Under the pieces are notes generated by a model. The model ran no database searches. It was given only the letters and a program-made list of their open reading frames with translations, and was not told the DNA's origin. Positions 46,972 to 60,720 of a stretch of 64,000 nucleotides of DNA are shown here, one piece after another; position 1 is the stretch's first letter; the number at the start of each line of letters is the position of its first letter. The position numbers were made by a program, and so were the translations under genes. Origin of the DNA: Pseudomonas sp. PSB18 (GTDB taxonomy: Bacteria > Pseudomonadota > Gammaproteobacteria > Pseudomonadales > Pseudomonadaceae); the NCBI RefSeq assembly GCF_014596565.1, contig NZ_NOIN01000001.1:744001-808000 (forward strand), written 5' to 3'.

Positions 46972-47661
46972 TCACCCGGCGATATCGCGAATGGCGATCT
47001 CGCTCATGATGCGTTGCAACACCTGATCGATGGACAACTCCGTGGAATCCAGCTGTATCGCATCAGCCGCCGGCTTGAGCGGGGCTACTGCGCGCTGGGT
47101 GTCACGTTCGTCACGTGCACGGATCTCATCTAGCAGACTCGACAGACTAACATCCTCGCCTTTACCCTTCAACTGCAAATATCGGCGACGAGCCCGCTCC
47201 TCCGCGCTGGCGGTCAGGAAAATCTTCAATGGCGCGTCTGGAAAGACCACCGTGCCCATGTCGCGACCATCGGCCACCAGCCCCGGCTGCTCCAGGAATG
47301 CGCGCTGGCGCTGCAGCAACGCTTCGCGCACCGCCGGCAGTGCGGCGACCTGGGAGGCCCCGGCGCCAACGGTTTCCGTCCGGATGACATCACTGACTTC
47401 ATCGCCTTCCAGGATGATTCGCTGCAGCTGACCGTCGGTCGCCGCAATGAATTGCACATCCAGGTGCGCCGCCAGGGCCTTGAGCAACTCCTCGTTGGTC
47501 AAGTCTACGCCGTGGTTGCTGGCCGCAAATGCGAGCAGGCGGTACAAGGCCCCCGAATCGAGCAGGTTCCAGCCCAACTGCCTGGCCAGCATCCCGGCGA
47601 CGGTGCCCTTGCCCGAACCGCTCGGACCATCGATGGTGATGACCGGTGCCTTGATGTTCAC
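46972..47661 (-). CDS. cmk: Cytidylate kinase
   Basis: 229 residues from GTG 47661, whose first bases overlap the aroA stop (GTGA). P-loop in [22 protein letters not shown]-binding region [28 protein letters not shown] and lid region [12 protein letters not shown]. It phosphorylates CMP and dCMP. The cmk-rpsA pair downstream of aroA is widely conserved in gammaproteobacteria. Confidence 0.96.
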   Translation of the reverse strand: MNIKAPVITIDGPSGSGKGTVAGMLARQLGWNLLDSGALYRLLAFAASNHGVDLTNEELLKALAAHLDVQFIAATDGQLQRIILEGDEVSDVIRTETVGAGASQVAALPAVREALLQRQRAFLEQPGLVADGRDMGTVVFPDAPLKIFLTASAEERARRRYLQLKGKGEDVSLSSLLDEIRARDERDTQRAVAPLKPAADAIQLDSTELSIDQVLQRIMSEIAIRDIAG

Positions 47662-49865
47662 GACTGTGCCTCTTTTGCCACTCGAATGCCGACCTGCGCG
47701 CACAGCGCCAGGAAGTTCGGGAACGACGTCGCGACGTTGGCGCAGTCATGGATGCGAATCGGCGCGCTCGCCCGCAGGGACGCAACACTGAAGGCCATGG
47801 CGATGCGATGGTCACCGTGACCATGGACTTCGCCGCCGCCGATCTGGCCGCCGTCGATGATGATACCGTCCGGCGTCGGCTCGCATTTGACGCCCAGCGC
47901 CAACAAGCCATCCGCCATCACCTGGATACGGTCCGACTCCTTGACCCGCAGCTCTTCAGCGCCGGTCAGCACCGTCCGCCCTTCTGCACAAGCGGCAGCC
48001 ACGAACAGCACCGGGAACTCATCGATCGCCAGCGGAACCAGCGCCTCGGGAATCTCGATACCCTTGAGTTTAGCTGCTCTGACGCGAAGGTCCGCCACCG
48101 GCTCGCCGCCCACTTCACGTTGGTTCTCCAAGGTGATATCAGCGCCCATCAGGCGCAGGATATCGATCACACCCGTACGGGTCGGGTTGATGCCAACGTG
48201 CTCGAGCACCAGCTCGGAGCCCTCGGCGATCGACGCCGCCACCAGGAAGAACGCCGACGAGGAAATATCGCCCGGCACTTCGATGTGGGTCGCGGTCAAC
48301 TTGCTGCCCGACTCGACCGAAGCCGTAGCCCCGTTCACCGTGACTGGATAGCCGAAGCCACGCAGCATGCGCTCGGTGTGGTCACGGGTCGGCGCCGGTT
48401 CGGTGACGGTGGTCTTGCCTTCGGCATAGAGACCGGCCAGCAGCAGGCAGGATTTCACCTGGGCGCTGGCCATTGGCATGGTGTAAGTCAGGCCTTTGAG
48501 TTTGTTGCCACCACGGATGACCATCGGCGGACGACCGTCAGCGGCCGTCTCGATGACCGCGCCCATTTCCCGCAGGGGGTTGGCCACGCGGTTCATCGGC
48601 CGTTTGGACAACGACGCGTCGCCGGTCAGGGTGCTGTCGAAGTCCTGCGCGGCCAGCAGGCCGGACAACAGGCGCATCGAAGTGCCGGAGTTACCCAGGT
48701 AGATCGGGCCTGGCGCAGGCTTGAGGCCATGCAAGCCGACACCGTGGATCGTCACGCGACCGTGGTGCGGCCCTTCAATGACCACCCCCATGTCGCGGAA
48801 CGCTTGCAGCGTCGCCAGGGCATCTTCGCCCTCGAGGAAGCCTTCCACCTCGGTCACGCCTTCGGCCAGGGAGCCGAGCATGATCGAGCGGTGGGAAATC
48901 GATTTATCGCCCGGTACACGAATACGCCCGCTCAGGGAGCCACCAGGTTGTGCCAGGAAAATCAGATCGTTGGAGTTCATAGCGTCCACATAGGCCCGAC
49001 GGGCCAGGATTTTACTGAAATGCTCGCGGGCCACCCTGGCGCGTGTGAAAACGCCCAGCAATTGGTGCCCGTCCCCTGCATCGACCGCGTCGCGCAAGGC
49101 GTCGAGGTCGCTGCGAAATGTATCGAGTGTGCGCAGGACAGCTTCGCGATTGGCGAGGAAGATGTCGTGCCACATGACCGGGTCGCTACCGGCGATTCTC
49201 GTGAAATCGCGGAAACCGCCGGCAGCGTAACGGAAGATCTCAAGATTTTCATTGCGTTTGGCCAATGAATCCACCAGACCGAACGCCAACAGGTGCGGCA
49301 AATGGCTGGTGGCGGCCAGGACCTCGTCATGACGCCCGACCTGCATGTGCTCGACATCGGCACCCAACTCGCGCCACAAGCGGTCGACCACCGCCAGCGC
49401 AGCCGGATCGGTCTGGTCCAGCGGCGTCAATATGACCTTGTGACGGCGAAACAGCTCGGCGTTGGAAGCTTCCACGCCGCTCTGCTCGGAACCGGCAATC
49501 GGATGACCCGGCACGAAGCGCGCCGGCATCCCGCCAAAGGCTTCGGTGGCCGCGCGCACGACGTTACCCTTGGCACTGCCGACATCAGTCAGGATCGCCT
49601 GGCCCAGGTCCATGCCCGCCAGCCGCGCCAGGAGTTTTTCCATGGCCAGGATCGGCACCGCCAGCTGAATTACGTCCGCTCCCTGGCACGCAGCCGCCAG
49701 GTCATCTTCGCAGCGGTCCACCACGCCCAATTCCACCGCCAACGTGCGCGACTGCGGATCCAGGTCGACGCCGACCACCTCGCCGCACAGACCGCTTTCG
49801 CGCAAGCCCTTGGCGAACGAACCACCGATCAGCCCCAGACCGACCACCACCAGGCGACCGATCAT
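47658..49865 (-). CDS. Fused prephenate dehydrogenase / EPSP synthase (TyrA-AroA)
   Basis: 735 residues. Residues 1-290 are a TyrA-type dehydrogenase ([46 protein letters not shown]). From about 300 an AroA domain follows ([53 protein letters not shown]). It thus makes both 5-enolpyruvylshikimate-3-phosphate and the tyrosine precursor. Such a fusion is known in pseudomonads. ATG 49865 is used, but it lacks a ribosome site; an in-frame GTG at 49901, overlapping hisC and preceded by AAGG, is a serious alternative. Confidence 0.95.
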   Translation of the reverse strand: MIGRLVVVGLGLIGGSFAKGLRESGLCGEVVGVDLDPQSRTLAVELGVVDRCEDDLAAACQGADVIQLAVPILAMEKLLARLAGMDLGQAILTDVGSAKGNVVRAATEAFGGMPARFVPGHPIAGSEQSGVEASNAELFRRHKVILTPLDQTDPAALAVVDRLWRELGADVEHMQVGRHDEVLAATSHLPHLLAFGLVDSLAKRNENLEIFRYAAGGFRDFTRIAGSDPVMWHDIFLANREAVLRTLDTFRSDLDALRDAVDAGDGHQLLGVFTRARVAREHFSKILARRAYVDAMNSNDLIFLAQPGGSLSGRIRVPGDKSISHRSIMLGSLAEGVTEVEGFLEGEDALATLQAFRDMGVVIEGPHHGRVTIHGVGLHGLKPAPGPIYLGNSGTSMRLLSGLLAAQDFDSTLTGDASLSKRPMNRVANPLREMGAVIETAADGRPPMVIRGGNKLKGLTYTMPMASAQVKSCLLLAGLYAEGKTTVTEPAPTRDHTERMLRGFGYPVTVNGATASVESGSKLTATHIEVPGDISSSAFFLVAASIAEGSELVLEHVGINPTRTGVIDILRLMGADITLENQREVGGEPVADLRVRAAKLKGIEIPEALVPLAIDEFPVLFVAAACAEGRTVLTGAEELRVKESDRIQVMADGLLALGVKCEPTPDGIIIDGGQIGGGEVHGHGDHRIAMAFSVASLRASAPIRIHDCANVATSFPNFLALCAQVGIRVAKEAQS

Positions 49866-49893
49866 AGGTGCAGCAGGTTGCAGTGAAGTGACA

Positions 49894-51006
49894 TCAACCA
49901 CGAGCCAGGACCTTGCGCAACGCCTCAAGGAAACGGCTGTTTTCCGCTTGCAGACCAATGGTGATGCGCAGGTGGTTCGGCATGCCGTAATTGGCCACCG
50001 GACGCACGATCACGCCTTCACGCAACAGGCCCTGGAACACCGGCGCCGCAACACGCCCCAGGTCGACGCAGATGAAGTTGCCTTTCGATGGAATCCAGCC
50101 CAGGCCCAGCTCACGGAAACCGGCTTCCAACTGCAGCATGCCCGCCTCGTTCAACTGACGGCTTTGAGCCAGGTATTCCTCATCCTGCAGCGCTGCACAG
50201 GCGGCGGCCAGGGCAAAGCTGTTGACGTTGAACGGCTGGCGCACGCGGTTCAGCACATCGGCCACCACGGCGGTGGACAGGCCGTAGCCGACCCGCAGCG
50301 ATGCCAGGCCATAGGCCTTGGAAAACGTGCGCGAAACCAGCAGGTTCGGGTACGCCGCGAGGAAGTCCAGGCCATCGGGCAGGTCGCTGCCTTCGGCGTA
50401 CTCGATGTAAGCCTCGTCCAGCACCACCAGCACGTGCTCCGGGACGTCCTGCAGGAAGTCGTCCAGGGCCTGGGCGTCGAACCAGGTGCCGGTCGGGTTG
50501 TTCGGGTTGGCAATGAACACCACTCGGGTGTTGGCGTCGATGGCCGCCAGCATGGCCGGCAGGTCGTGCCCCCAATCCTTGGCCGGAACCACGCGGGCGT
50601 CGGCACCGACCGCCTGAGTGGCGATCGGGTAGACCGCAAACGCATGTTCGCTGAATACCGCATTGAGGCCAGGTGCCAGGTAGGCACGCGCCACCAGCTC
50701 GAGAATATCGTTGGAACCGTTGCCCAGGGTCACCTGGTTCAGCTCGACACCACAGCGCTCGGCCAGCAGGCTTTTCAAGGCGAACCCATTGCCATCGGGG
50801 TAACGGGTCAGTTCGGCCAGCGCGTCACGGATCGCCGCCAGTGCCTTGGGACCGGCACCCAGCGGGTTTTCGTTACTTGCCAGCTTGACGATGCTGGCTG
50901 GATCCAGGTCCAGCTCGCGAGCCAGTTCATCCACAGGCTTGCCTGGAACGTAAGGCGAAAGTTGTTGCACGCCTGGCTGTGCCAGGGCGAGGAAGTTGCC
51001 ACTCAT
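49894..51006 (-). CDS. hisC: Histidinol-phosphate aminotransferase (HisC2 type)
   Basis: 370-residue class II PLP aminotransferase: LASNENPLGAGPKALAAIRD, FIANPNNPTGTWF, LDEAYIEYA and PLP lysine in RTFSKAYGLASLRVGY. Because it lies in the aromatic operon, this copy probably also acts on aromatic keto acids (tyrosine or phenylalanine transamination). Known HisC family members have this dual use. It is 13 bp downstream of pheA. Confidence 0.94.
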   Translation of the reverse strand: MSGNFLALAQPGVQQLSPYVPGKPVDELARELDLDPASIVKLASNENPLGAGPKALAAIRDALAELTRYPDGNGFALKSLLAERCGVELNQVTLGNGSNDILELVARAYLAPGLNAVFSEHAFAVYPIATQAVGADARVVPAKDWGHDLPAMLAAIDANTRVVFIANPNNPTGTWFDAQALDDFLQDVPEHVLVVLDEAYIEYAEGSDLPDGLDFLAAYPNLLVSRTFSKAYGLASLRVGYGLSTAVVADVLNRVRQPFNVNSFALAAACAALQDEEYLAQSRQLNEAGMLQLEAGFRELGLGWIPSKGNFICVDLGRVAAPVFQGLLREGVIVRPVANYGMPNHLRITIGLQAENSRFLEALRKVLARG

Positions 51007-51019
51007 TTGCTATCCGCCC

Positions 51020-52114
51020 TTAAAGAACTGCCTTGGGGTAGGAACCCAGCACCTTGAGTGCCACTGCTTCCTGACTGATTTTCTCCAGCACACCTTTTAC
51101 CAGCGGGTCGCGGTGGTGGCCGACGAAATCGATGAAGAACACGTAGGTCCATTTACCGCTGCGCGACGGACGGGTCTCGATCCGGGTCAGATCGATACCA
51201 TTGTCGTGGAACGGCACCAGCAATTCATGGAGCGCACCGGGTTTGTTGCTCATGGAAACGATGATCGAGGTCTTGTCGTCGCCGGTCGGTGGCACTTCCT
51301 GGTTGCCGATCATCAGGAATCGCGTGGAGTTGTCCGGACGATCCTCGATTTTCTCGGCCAGGCGGGTCAGCCCATACAGACCGGCCGCCATGTCCCCGGC
51401 GATCGCCGCCGAGTTCCACTCGCCCTTGACCCGTTTGGCCGCTTCGGCGTTGCTCGACACCGCCACGCGCTCGACGTTCGGATAATGGGCATCCAGCCAC
51501 TTGCGGCACTGGGCCAGGGACTGGGCGTGGGAATAGATCCGGCTGATGCTGTCGGTCTTGGTGTTCTCGCCCACCAGCAGGTGATGGTGGATGCGCAGCT
51601 CGACTTCGCCGCAGATCACCATGTCATGCTCGAGGAAGCTGTCCAGCGTGTGGTTGACCGCGCCTTCGGTGGAGTTTTCTACCGGCACCACGCCAAAATT
51701 CACCGCGCCGGCCGCGACTTCGCGGAAGACCTCGTCGATGGCCGCCATCGGCTTGCTGATCACAGCGTGGCCGAAGTGCTTCATGGCGGCGGCCTGGGTG
51801 AAGGTCCCCTCAGGGCCCAGGTACGCCACTTTCAACGGTTGCTCGAGAGCCAGGCACGACGACATGACTTCGCGGAACAGCCGCGCCATTTCTTCGTTGC
51901 TCAGCGGGCCCTTGTTGCGCTCCATGACCCGCTTGAGCACCTGAGCTTCACGCTCGGGGCGATAGAACACCGGCACTTCACCCTCGGCAAGGGAGGCCAT
52001 TTTCACCCGAGCGACTTCCTGGGCGCAGCGCGCGCGCTCGCTGATCAGCTCCAGGACTTTTTCGTCCAGGGCATCGATGCGCAGGCGCAGCGCCTTGAGT
52101 TCTTGCTCTGACAT
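51020..52114 (-). CDS. pheA: Bifunctional chorismate mutase / prephenate dehydratase
   Basis: 364 residues. AroQ mutase at about 1-90 (LRLRIDALDEKVLELISERA), dehydratase at about 95-270 (AYLGPEGTFTQAA, GVVPVENSTEGAV, TRFLMIG with the key Thr-Arg-Phe) and an ACT domain at about 280-364 (GALHELLVPF, IETRPSRSGKWTYVFF) for phenylalanine feedback. It starts inside the serC stop (TGATG). Confidence 0.97.
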   Translation of the reverse strand: MSEQELKALRLRIDALDEKVLELISERARCAQEVARVKMASLAEGEVPVFYRPEREAQVLKRVMERNKGPLSNEEMARLFREVMSSCLALEQPLKVAYLGPEGTFTQAAAMKHFGHAVISKPMAAIDEVFREVAAGAVNFGVVPVENSTEGAVNHTLDSFLEHDMVICGEVELRIHHHLLVGENTKTDSISRIYSHAQSLAQCRKWLDAHYPNVERVAVSSNAEAAKRVKGEWNSAAIAGDMAAGLYGLTRLAEKIEDRPDNSTRFLMIGNQEVPPTGDDKTSIIVSMSNKPGALHELLVPFHDNGIDLTRIETRPSRSGKWTYVFFIDFVGHHRDPLVKGVLEKISQEAVALKVLGSYPKAVL

Positions 52115-53199
52115 CAGCCGTGTTCCTTCTCGAACTCTGCCATGTAGGCGATCAGTGCGTTGACCGCATTGATGTCCACGGCGTTGTAGATGGAGGCGCG
52201 CATGCCACCGACCGAGCGATGGCCCTTGAGGTTCAGCAGCCCGCGCTCGTCGGCGCCCGCCAGGAACGGTTTGTCGAGACGGTCGTCGGCCAGGCGGAAC
52301 GGCACGTTCATCCAGGAACGGTCGGTCTTGTTGATCGGGTTGCTGTAGAGGCCGCTGGCATCGATGAAGTCGTAGAGCGTGCGCTGCTTCACTTCATTGA
52401 GCTTGCCGATGGCTTCGACACCGCCCTGCTCTTTCAGCCATTCGAACACCAGGCCCGACAGGTACCAGGCCAGGGTCGGCGGCGTGTTGTACATCGAGCC
52501 GTTGTCGGCCGCGACCTTGTAGTTGAGCATGGTCGGGCAGAGAGAACGGGCACGCCCCAACAGGTCTTCACGAATGATGCTGACCAGGATACCGCTCGGG
52601 CCGATGTTCTTCTGGGCGCCGGCGTAGATCATGCCGAAACGGGAAATATCCACAGGGCGCGAAAGGATGTCCGAAGACATGTCGGCCACCAAGGGCACGT
52701 CGCCGGTTTCCGGGATCCAGTTGAATTCCAGACCACCGATGGTTTCGTTCGGTGCGTAATGAACGTAGGCCGCGTCCTTGGACAGGTTCCACTCGTTCTG
52801 ACCGGGAATGGCGAAATAGTCGTAGGGCTTGGCGGTGGCGGCAACGTTGACGTGGCCGTAACGCGAGGCCTCTTCAATGGCTTTCTGCGACCAGATACCG
52901 GTGTCGATGTAGTCGGCCTTGCCGTTTTCCGGCAGCAGGTTCAACGGGATCTGGGCAAATTGCTGGCTGGCGCCGCCCTGCAGGAACAACACCTTGTAGT
53001 TGGACGGGATGTTCAGCAGATCGCGCAGGTCCTGTTCGGCCTTGGTGGCAATGGACACGAACTCATCGCTGCGATGGCTCATTTCCATGACGGACAGGCC
53101 CTTGCCATGCCAGTCGAGAAGTTCACCCTGGGCACGCTTCAGGACCGCTTCAGGAAGCGCCGCCGGGCCGGCACAGAAGTTATAGGCTCTCTTGCTCAC
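52114..53199 (-). CDS. serC: Phosphoserine aminotransferase
   Basis: 361 residues from GTG 53199 (SKRAYNFCAGPAALPEAVLK); the TTG at 53205 gives two extra residues and is unlikely. PLP lysine in YAGAQKNIGPSG; further motifs HRSDEFVSIA, GGASQQFAQIP and CPTMLNYKV. It acts in serine synthesis and in pyridoxal phosphate synthesis. It is the first gene after gyrA, separated by a BIME and a terminator. Confidence 0.96.
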   Translation of the reverse strand: MSKRAYNFCAGPAALPEAVLKRAQGELLDWHGKGLSVMEMSHRSDEFVSIATKAEQDLRDLLNIPSNYKVLFLQGGASQQFAQIPLNLLPENGKADYIDTGIWSQKAIEEASRYGHVNVAATAKPYDYFAIPGQNEWNLSKDAAYVHYAPNETIGGLEFNWIPETGDVPLVADMSSDILSRPVDISRFGMIYAGAQKNIGPSGILVSIIREDLLGRARSLCPTMLNYKVAADNGSMYNTPPTLAWYLSGLVFEWLKEQGGVEAIGKLNEVKQRTLYDFIDASGLYSNPINKTDRSWMNVPFRLADDRLDKPFLAGADERGLLNLKGHRSVGGMRASIYNAVDINAVNALIAYMAEFEKEHG

Positions 53200-53255
53200 A
53201 TCCAATCTCGCTCTGATCTGGTGGTCACTTAATCTTGTTCAACACATGACCCAAC

Positions 53256-53346
53256 TGTGGGAGCGAGCCTGCTCGCGATAGCGATGTAGCAGTCAGCATC
53301 GATGTCGAATGTCAGTCCGTCATCGCGAGCAAGCTCGCTCCCACAG
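53256..53346. repeat. BIME between gyrA and serC
   Basis: TGTGGGAGCGAGCCTGCTCG and the inverted GAGCAAGCTCGCTCCCACAG, about 45 bp apart. Confidence 0.9.
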
Positions 53347-53394
53347 TTGCGCGTCATGCGTAATGTCGCAAATTTTCAAAAGGGACAAACAACA

Positions 53395-53420
53395 AGGGGG
53401 CGAATCTTCATCCGCCCCCT
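53395..53420 (-). terminator. Terminator of gyrA
   Basis: Minus-strand stem AGGGGGCGGATGAAGATTCG then CCCCCT, 10 bp past the gyrA stop, followed by a T-rich run (TTGTTGTTTG) that is not a perfect U tract. Confidence 0.7.
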
Positions 53421-53430
53421 GCGTGTCCGC

Positions 53431-56097
<2,667 letters not shown>

Positions 56098-56330
56098 GAG
56101 AAGCCTGATTCCTTTTTCTGGTGAAACCTCGTCACATCCAGACGGGACGAACGAAGCTCGCCGCTACAGGACAAGTGCCGTGCAGCGACTTACGACAAAT
56201 CAACGAGTTATGCCATGGATCTGCGCAGTAAAGACCGCTTCGCGAAGCGGCCCTGGAAACCGCCGGATGTTATCACAAGAGCCGCCACGCACCTATCCCC
56301 CAGATGCGCATGGAGCATAGTTAGTTGACC
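56098..56330 (-). promoter_or_regulatory. gyrA leader with hairpin; probable gyrA RNA motif
   Basis: The leader of gyrA holds a perfect palindrome CCGCTTCGCGAAGCGG at 56235-56250 and several further GC-rich arms before the start codon. A conserved structured gyrA leader is known in Pseudomonadales. I did not fold it, so position and identity are inferred from context. Confidence 0.4.
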
Positions 56331-56425
56331 GGTGACAGGCTGGAATGGGACGAGAGGGGCTTAGAAGCGCTGCGACGGAAGAATTTGCGCTCGAATGCAA
56401 GAAGATTTATAGGTTTCAAGGGCCT

Positions 56426-56520
56426 CATCGCGAGCAGGCTCGCTCCCACAGGAGTGCTTTGTATGCCCGGGATTCCTGGCACACTTCAATTACATGTGGG
56501 AGCGAGCCTGCTCGCGATGG
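56426..56520. repeat. BIME upstream of gyrA
   Basis: CATCGCGAGCAGGCTCGCTC (left) and GAGCGAGCCTGCTCGCGATG (right) form an inverted pair about 45 bp apart, between gyrA leader and mtnA stop. Confidence 0.9.
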
Positions 56521-56543
56521 CGATGCACCTGACAAAAATGGTC

Positions 56544-57620
56544 TCAATGCAGCCGCTTACGACACATCAACTGCGCCATCTTCGCCGTATCCGGACGCTC
56601 GACGATGCCCTTCTCGGTGACAATGGCGTCGATCAGGTCAGCCGGCGTGACGTCGAACACCGGGTTGAATGCATCCACCTCCGCACCGACCCGCTTGCCG
56701 CCGACTTCCAGCAGTTCGCGCCCGTCGCGCTCTTCGATCGGGATGTCTTCGCCACTGGCCAGGCTCATGTCGATCGTCGAACTCGGTGCCACCACCATGA
56801 AACGCACGCCATGGTGCATGGCGCAGACCGCCAGTTGATAGGTGCCGATCTTGTTCGCCACGTCACCGTTGGCGGTGATGCGGTCGGCGCCGACGATCAC
56901 CCAGGTCACGCCCTTGGTCTTCATGATATGGGCGGCGGCGGAATCGGCGTTGAGGGTCACCGGGATACCCTCGTTGGCCAGCTCCCAGGCCGTGAGGCGC
57001 GAGCCCTGCAGCCATGGACGGGTTTCGTCGGCGTAGACACGCTCGACCATCCCCTCGATGAATGCACCACGAATTACCCCCAGGGCCGTGCCGAAGCCAC
57101 CGGTGGCCAGGGCGCCGGTGTTGCAATGGGTCAGGATGGCCTGGGCATTGCCCTGATGCTTGCGGATCAGGTCGACGCCGAGCTGGGCCATGGTCAGGTT
57201 GGCTTCACGATCACTTTCGTGAATGGCGATCGCCTCGGCCTCAAGGGCGGCCAGCGGCTCGGCATGTTTCTTCAAGCGTGCCAACCGGTCACGCATCCGA
57301 TCCAAGGCCCAGAACAGGTTCACCGCCGTCGGCCGCGACTCGGCCAACAAGGTGAAATCCGCTTCCAGCGCCGCTTCCCAGTCGCCGCCCTCGGCCACCC
57401 TCGCCCGCGCGGCCAGCACGACGCCGTAGGCCGCACTGATGCCGATGGCCGGCGCGCCGCGCACCACCATCGCACGAATGGCCTCAGCCACACCGGCCGC
57501 GCTGGTGTAGGCAATCCAGTTTTCCTCGAACGGCAAAACACGCTGATCCAGCAGATACAGGGCGCCATCCCGCCAATCGATGGCCTTCACCTTCTCCGCA
57601 GCCAACAGTTGATCGCGCAT
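56544..57620 (-). CDS. mtnA: S-methyl-5-thioribose-1-phosphate isomerase
   Basis: 358 residues from ATG 57620 ([20 protein letters not shown]), with GGAG upstream. Motifs [37 protein letters not shown] (catalytic Cys), [20 protein letters not shown] (catalytic Asp) and PIEERDG are all present. It isomerises methylthioribose-1-phosphate to the ribulose form in methionine salvage. It is divergent from the mtaD-like gene, which may use a related substrate, so the pair probably shares a promoter region at 57621-57725. Confidence 0.96.
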   Translation of the reverse strand: MRDQLLAAEKVKAIDWRDGALYLLDQRVLPFEENWIAYTSAAGVAEAIRAMVVRGAPAIGISAAYGVVLAARARVAEGGDWEAALEADFTLLAESRPTAVNLFWALDRMRDRLARLKKHAEPLAALEAEAIAIHESDREANLTMAQLGVDLIRKHQGNAQAILTHCNTGALATGGFGTALGVIRGAFIEGMVERVYADETRPWLQGSRLTAWELANEGIPVTLNADSAAAHIMKTKGVTWVIVGADRITANGDVANKIGTYQLAVCAMHHGVRFMVVAPSSTIDMSLASGEDIPIEERDGRELLEVGGKRVGAEVDAFNPVFDVTPADLIDAIVTEKGIVERPDTAKMAQLMCRKRLH

Positions 57621-57725
57621 CCTACACTCCGCACTCTTGAACAAAGCCGCCGATTATAGCGATCCCAGCGTGATGACGCTCGGGTATACTTCGCCATCCT
57701 TTATAACCCATGGAACCGATCCACG

Positions 57726-59057
57726 ATGCCCAAGCCAGCCGTTGCGCTCGACTTACTATTGCTGCCGACCTGGTTGGTACCTGTCGAACCCGCCGGTGTG
57801 GTACTCAAGGATCATGGCCTGGGCATCCGCGACGGTTGCATCGTGTTCATCGGCCCTCGGGCCGAAGCCCTGAAATGCGAGGCTGCCGAGGTCCGCGAAC
57901 TACCGGGCACGCTGCTCAGCCCGGGCCTGATCAATGCCCACGGGCATGCGGCGATGACGCTGTTCCGCGGCCTGGCCGACGATCTGCCCCTGATGACCTG
58001 GCTCGAACAGCATATCTGGCCGGCCGAGGGCAAATGGGTCGATGAAGACTTCGTGCGCGACGGCACCGACCTGGCGATCGCCGAGCAGATCAAGGGTGGC
58101 ATCACCTGCTTCTCTGACATGTATTTCTATCCCAAGGTTGCCAGCGAACGCGTTCATAACAGCGGCATCCGTGCGCAAATCGCCATTCCGATCCTCGATT
58201 TCCCGATTCCCGGGGCCGCCAGCGCCGACGACGCCATTCGTCAGGGCATCGAATTGTTTGGCGATCTCAAGCACCATCCACGGATCAAAGTTGCGTTCGG
58301 CCCGCATGCGCCCTACACCGTAGGCGACGAGAACCTGGAGAAAATCCGTGTGATTGCCGAAGAACTGGACGCGGCCATTCATATGCATGTTCACGAAACC
58401 GCCTTCGAAGTGCAGCAGGCTGTGGATAACACCGCTGAGCGGCCGATGGCTCGCCTGGGACGACTCGGCCTGTTGGGGCCACGTTTTCAGGCCGTGCACA
58501 TGACTCAGATCAGCGATGAAGACCTGGCCTTGTTGGTAGAAAGCAATTGCAGCGTGATCCATTGCCCGGAATCGAACCTGAAGCTGGCCAGTGGCTTCTG
58601 CCCGGTGGAGCGCTTGTGGCAGGCCGGCGTCAATGTGGCGGTCGGCACCGACGGCGCGGCGAGCAACAATGACCTGGACCTGCTGGGAGAAACCCGCACC
58701 GCAGCGCTGTTGGCCAAGGCCGTCGCCGGCTCGGCCACGGCCCTGGATGCCCATCGGGCGTTGCGCATGGCCACGCTCAATGGCGCCCGGGCGCTGGGCA
58801 TCGAGGCCACCGTTGGCTCGCTGGAAGTCGGCAAGGCCGCCGACCTGGTGGCCTTCGATCTGTCGGGACTGGCCCAGCAACCGATCTACGACCCGGTGTC
58901 GCAGTTGATCTACGCCACCGGCCGCGATTGCGTGAAACACCTGTGGGTGGCTGGCAAGCCCTTGCTTGAAGACGGCCGGCTGACCCGCCTGGACGAACCG
59001 CAACTGACCGCCACGGCCCAGGCCTGGGGCCGCCGCATCAGCGGTCACGACGAATAA
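57726..59057 (+). CDS. mtaD: 5-methylthioadenosine/S-adenosylhomocysteine deaminase (TRZ/ATZ family)
   Basis: 443-residue amidohydrolase with metal-binding [20 protein letters not shown], later [18 protein letters not shown] and [16 protein letters not shown]. Members deaminate methylthioadenosine or SAH to the inosine form. The mtnA neighbour supports the MTA substrate and a salvage route that goes through methylthioinosine, as described in pseudomonads. It is followed 62 bp later by ubiG. Confidence 0.88.
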   Translation: MPKPAVALDLLLLPTWLVPVEPAGVVLKDHGLGIRDGCIVFIGPRAEALKCEAAEVRELPGTLLSPGLINAHGHAAMTLFRGLADDLPLMTWLEQHIWPAEGKWVDEDFVRDGTDLAIAEQIKGGITCFSDMYFYPKVASERVHNSGIRAQIAIPILDFPIPGAASADDAIRQGIELFGDLKHHPRIKVAFGPHAPYTVGDENLEKIRVIAEELDAAIHMHVHETAFEVQQAVDNTAERPMARLGRLGLLGPRFQAVHMTQISDEDLALLVESNCSVIHCPESNLKLASGFCPVERLWQAGVNVAVGTDGAASNNDLDLLGETRTAALLAKAVAGSATALDAHRALRMATLNGARALGIEATVGSLEVGKAADLVAFDLSGLAQQPIYDPVSQLIYATGRDCVKHLWVAGKPLLEDGRLTRLDEPQLTATAQAWGRRISGHDE

Positions 59058-59119
59058 CCCTGCCTCTTGAGCCACGGCTCGGGGCAACTGATTTTTTCAA
59101 GTTTTTCGAGGATCTGCAC

Positions 59120-59818
59120 ATGAGCAACGTCGACCACGCCGAAATCGCCAAGTTCGAAGCCCTGGCTCACCGCTGGTGGGACCGCGAAAGCGAATTCAAG
59201 CCGCTGCACGATATCAACCCGCTGCGGGTCAACTGGATCGACGAGCGGGTCAACCTGGCCGGAAAGAAAGTGCTCGACGTCGGCTGTGGCGGCGGCATCC
59301 TCAGCGAAGCCATGGCCCAGCGCGGCGCAACGGTGATGGGCATCGACATGGGCGAAGCACCGCTGGCGGTGGCGCAGCTGCACCAACTGGAGTCCGGCGT
59401 CAGCGTGGAGTATCGGCAGATCACCGCCGAAGCCCTGGCCGAGGAAATGCCCGCTCAGTTCGACGTGGTCACCTGCCTGGAAATGCTCGAACACGTGCCG
59501 GACCCGTCCTCGGTCATCCGCGCCTGCTTCCGCATGGTCAAGCCCGGCGGCCAGGTGTTCTTCTCCACCATCAACCGCAACCCGAAGGCATACCTGTTCG
59601 CCATCATCGGCGCTGAATACATCATGAAGCTGCTGCCTCGGGGCACCCACGACTTCAAGAAGTTCATCCGCCCCTCCGAGCTGGGCGCCTGGAGCCGCGC
59701 GGCGGGTCTGACCGTCAAGGACATCATCGGCCTGACCTACAACCCGCTGACCAAGCACTACAAACTGGCCGCCGACGTTGACGTCAACTACATGATCCAG
59801 ACATTGCGCGAGGAGTAA
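59120..59818 (+). CDS. ubiG: UbiG, ubiquinone O-methyltransferase
   Basis: 232-residue SAM methyltransferase with [34 protein letters not shown] and [20 protein letters not shown]; the amphipathic [20 protein letters not shown] segment may touch the membrane. It does both O-methylations of ubiquinone synthesis. Four bp separate it from mupP, so they are co-transcribed. Confidence 0.96.
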   Translation: MSNVDHAEIAKFEALAHRWWDRESEFKPLHDINPLRVNWIDERVNLAGKKVLDVGCGGGILSEAMAQRGATVMGIDMGEAPLAVAQLHQLESGVSVEYRQITAEALAEEMPAQFDVVTCLEMLEHVPDPSSVIRACFRMVKPGGQVFFSTINRNPKAYLFAIIGAEYIMKLLPRGTHDFKKFIRPSELGAWSRAAGLTVKDIIGLTYNPLTKHYKLAADVDVNYMIQTLREE

Positions 59819-59822
59819 GTCG

Positions 59823-60494
59823 ATGCGTCTCAAAGCGGTTCTCTTCGACATGGACGGCACGCTGCTCGATACCGCGCCGGACTTCATCGCCATCTGCCAG
59901 GCCATGCGCGCCGACCGTGGCTTGCCACCGATGAACACGCAGCACATCCGTGACGAAATTTCCGGCGGCGCCCGTGCGATGGTCGCGGTGAGCTTTTCCA
60001 TGGACCCGGAATCACCGGGCTTCGAGGAACTGCGCCAGGAATTCCTCGACCGCTACCTCAAGGGCTGCGCCGTCCATAGCCACCTGTTCGACGGCATGGC
60101 CGAGGTGCTGGCCGACATCGAAGCCGCCAACCTGATCTGGGGCGTGGTGACCAACAAACCGGTGCGCTTCGCCGAGCCGATCATGCAGCAACTGGGCCTG
60201 GCCGAGCGCTCGAAGGTACTGATCTGCCCGGATCACGTGAAAAACAGCAAGCCGGATCCGGAGCCGCTGGTCCTAGCCTGCAAGATGCTAGACCTGGACC
60301 CGGCCAGCGTGCTGTTCGTGGGCGACGACCTGCGGGACATAGAGTCCGGGCGCAGCGCCGGCACCAAAACCTGCGCGGTGACCTACGGCTACATCCACCC
60401 GGACGACAACCCCAAGCACTGGGGCGCGGACGTGGTGATCGATCACCCGCTGGCGCTGCGCGAAGTGTTGGATAACGCGTTGTGCAGTTGCTGA
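59823..60494 (+). CDS. mupP: MupP, N-acetylmuramic acid 6-phosphate phosphatase
   Basis: 223-residue HAD hydrolase: motif [15 protein letters not shown], motif II VVTNKP, motif III KPDPEPL and motif [19 protein letters not shown]. Position after ubiG identifies it with MupP of pseudomonads, which dephosphorylates MurNAc-6-P in the cell-wall recycling route that bypasses de novo synthesis and affects fosfomycin resistance. A phosphoglycolate phosphatase activity is a generic alternative. Confidence 0.9.
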   Translation: MRLKAVLFDMDGTLLDTAPDFIAICQAMRADRGLPPMNTQHIRDEISGGARAMVAVSFSMDPESPGFEELRQEFLDRYLKGCAVHSHLFDGMAEVLADIEAANLIWGVVTNKPVRFAEPIMQQLGLAERSKVLICPDHVKNSKPDPEPLVLACKMLDLDPASVLFVGDDLRDIESGRSAGTKTCAVTYGYIHPDDNPKHWGADVVIDHPLALREVLDNALCSC

Positions 60495-60535
60495 ACCGAC
60501 TACTCCGTGTAGCAAGGCAATATAAGTAGATTTTT

Positions 60536-60662
60536 TGTGGCGAGGGGATTTATCCCCGCTGAGGTGCGAAGCGCCTCCAAGAAATATCTGTCACTGCGGT
60601 GTATCAAGTAATACGCAGGGGGTCGCTTCGCGACCCAGCGGGGATAAATCCCCTCGCCACAA
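60536..60662. repeat. Inverted pair of the GTGGCGAGGGGATTTATCCCC repeat
   Basis: TGTGGCGAGGGGATTTATCC on the left and GGATAAATCCCCTCGCCACA on the right, with inner GGTGCGAAGCGCC and GGTCGCTTCGCGACC. Same element as 12253-12384. Confidence 0.9.
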
Positions 60663-60720
60663 TTCAACCCGTCGCCATACCGTGCATCACCACGCATCGT
60701 TATGTTTCGTGAGGTTTTTT

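Noticed and set aside
47748..49268. 506-codon plus-strand frame opposite tyrA-aroA
   Set aside because: Antisense shadow of a conserved gene.
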